Shown here one piece after another: positions 62,145 to 64,000 of a DNA stretch of 64,000 nucleotides (positions within the stretch are counted from its first letter, which is position 1; each line of letters starts with the position of its first letter). The position numbers were made by a program, and so were the translations under genes. Under the pieces are notes generated by a model. It saw only the letters and a program-made list of their open reading frames with translations, had not been told where the DNA came from and did no database searches. Source of the stretch: Neoechinorhynchus agilis (taxonomy: Eukaryota; Acanthocephala); the NCBI GenBank assembly GCA_051530055.1, contig CM121341.1:2666001-2730000 (forward strand), in the 5' to 3' direction.

Positions 62145-64000
62145 AACCCGAACAGCGCAAAAACTTACGAGCAATCGAAAAACTTACAATACCCCATACA
62201 AGCAATACAAAGATTGTGGAGTAATTGCAAACAATCATAAAGCAAATAACAAAATATATCTTGATACCCGAGCAAACAAACGAAAAGGAGGAATTTGTGA
62301 ACGAAACATTCAATGACGTCTTTACCGAATCACAAGCACGGAAGAATAGTAACACACAGGTTTCTGAGCTCGGATCCCTCCATGGACCCGAGCAGTAAGG
62401 ACTGTTCCAATTTGGCTGGTTGTATCGCTGCACAAGATGATGATGCACACAAACCTACAGGACACTGTTCAGTATGCGGTCGTAAATTCGGATTGACCTC
62501 GATGGATTTAATTAGGAAACACGGTCCATTGAAAACGAGATGTCTTGGCTCTTCCACCTTCACCTCCACAATCCTTCAGTGGTGGTCAACCTGACTCAGT
62601 ATCTCCAATCGTCTCCCTGATCGGCACCTTGCCACAAAACATATTAAAAAGGATCCCAAAAGGCGCGAGATACCAATGTGCGAGGTTCTATTCGACACTG
62701 CTCTCGAAGTGCGGCTCTGAGCCGATCAAAGCTAACTACTTGCGGTTATTCGCCTTTCCTCGAATAATCTTGAACACAAACCGCGACTCGGACAGTAATC
62801 TCACCTGTACGATCAAAAAGCGACTCACGGATTATGACAATTTATTTGGGATAAGCTTGAGTAGATCTATGGAGTCGCCTTCAATCGAAGCTAAACGCCC
62901 AAAATGCTCAAACCAACGTTCTCTCCTTGCCAAGAGAGTCTCTGCAAAACTGGTGCAGTTCGGTTGCTAAGTTCGACGGGCTCATTTGCTAGAAGTGATC
63001 AGTGCACACTTGATGCACTTAGGGGTAAACACCCCGTCGGCAATCCCCCTTCCTTACCTGAAGTCCCTACTGAGGCCAGTTTCCAATGCGATATCTCAGA
63101 GTTAAGAAAAGCAATCGCCTCCTTCCCGAACGGCTCTGGACATAGTCCCGATGGTCTTCGCCCTCAACATTAGAAAGACATGCTCAGTTTAGGAGCAGCA
63201 GCTGCTGGATCAACTCTTGAAGCATCCCTAAGGGATTTCACGGAACAAATCATCAACGGTATCCCACCTCCCGAGGCGACAAGCTTCCTCTTTTCAGCCA
63301 CACTATGCGCCTTATCCAAAACGAATGGTGACATTCGTCCGATTGCTGTGGGATGTACAATACGACGTTTGGCTGCTAAATTATTGTCCAAAAGATTTTA
63401 CGATGACGTTGGACGTCAACTCCGTCCCTATTGACTTGGGTGCTGCACTCCATGTGGAGCTGAATCGATCGTCCATGCGACAAGATCTTTCATCAGACAA
63501 TCGAGCACATTGAACGCAGTGCTTAAGGTGGATTTCAGCAACGCCTTTAATTCAGTCGATCGCTCGGCCCTACTGAAAACAGTTGCTGTTAGCCCTCCTG
63601 GAGCATATCGTTATTTTCAGATCGCATATGGCACCAAGACCCCTTTATTCTTCGACCACCACACCATTTGGTCAGAAACCGGTGTACAACAGGGAGATCA
63701 TCTGAGTCCGATTGGGTTTGCTTTGATAACGAACGATATCATCCGGATGCTTAACTCAAAACTAAACGTGTGGTATCTAGACGACGCGACAATTGGTGGA
63801 GATCCGGCAGTAGTCCTAGATGATTTGAAGAGGCTGATCATCGCCACATCGAAAATCGGATTAACTGTGAACTCGTCGAAATGTGAGCTAATGCTAATCA
63901 ATGCAAACCAATCGGATAGAGATGCAATTTACAGCTCCTTTCTTGATATCGCTCCGGGAATACGACTCATTGAACGGGATCGTTTCTCTCTTCTTGGTAG
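62145..64000 (+). mobile_element. R2-group LINE, second copy, running off the window
   Basis: Same family as 53,938-57,098 but a different subfamily. From about 62,313: a zinc finger (CSVCGRKFGLTSMDLIRKHG), linker (LKRIPKGARYQCARFYSTLL, then RLFAFPRIIL), then RT pieces DGLRPQH (with a stop before KDM at about 63,171), FSATLCALSKTNGDIRPIAV, LKVDFSNAFNSVDRS, VQQGDHLSPIGFAL (Pro changed to His) and WYLDDATIGG. At least three frame changes. It begins within a few bases of the RING gene's start codon, so it occupies that gene's promoter side. Confidence 0.85.

Noticed and set aside
62140-62448. N-terminal extension of the RING protein with an apparent membrane segment
   Set aside because: It reads the antisense of the LINE 5' region. 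The ATG at 62,139 gives a compact RING protein with the RING near the N-terminus.

Overview
This is a transposon-rich invertebrate animal window with few host genes and one partial nuclear rRNA unit. It is AT-rich. The host genes are single-exon or have introns of about 43-46 bases. The 18S and 5.8S sequences are metazoan and look most like those of a nematode, perhaps an enoplean, but a two-domain small heat-shock protein is better known from flatworms. I therefore call the source only a non-vertebrate bilaterian.

Layout. 1-1.6 kb: Ty3/gypsy fossil. 1.6-8.1 kb: two near-identical 1.1-kb segments, each carrying a small secreted-protein gene, either side of a small heat-shock protein gene with heat-shock-element-like promoter sites and several LINE scraps. 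8.2-11.1 kb: a Penelope-like element (PLE) with a long RT plus GIY-YIG reading frame. 11-21.7 kb: relics, including short LTR-like direct repeats, a casein-kinase-1 pseudogene, a CsRn1-like gag, two PLE relics with inverted ends, an old Ty3 RT and an R2-like LINE. 21.7-29.5 kb: rDNA on the minus strand (28S 5' part, 5.8S, 18S), then intergenic-spacer repeats and a 121-bp tandem array. 29.6-31 kb: a jockey-like ORF1 split by a palindromic mini-PLE. 32-34.5 kb: Ty3 relic containing a LINE tail. 35.5-37.4 kb: host genes (a multi-span membrane protein and, on the other strand, a CRAL-TRIO gene). 38.9-40.3 kb: a long near-palindrome. 39.9-43.7 and 52.1-59.1 kb: the two copies of a segmental duplication, the second carrying a 3.2-kb R2-group LINE that the first lacks. 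59.8-62.1 kb: a forkhead gene and a RING/zinc-knuckle gene. 62.1-64 kb: a second R2-group LINE running off the window.

The host genes do not form a pathway. The coherent story is retroelement dynamics. The PLE and its terminal hairpin recur at many sites, including a 213-bp palindromic insertion with a 14-bp target duplication and a 1.1-kb inverted-repeat insertion whose empty site is also in the window. An R2-like LINE lies next to truncated 28S rDNA, and a second locus has the same flanks without its coding region. These are the most promising leads.
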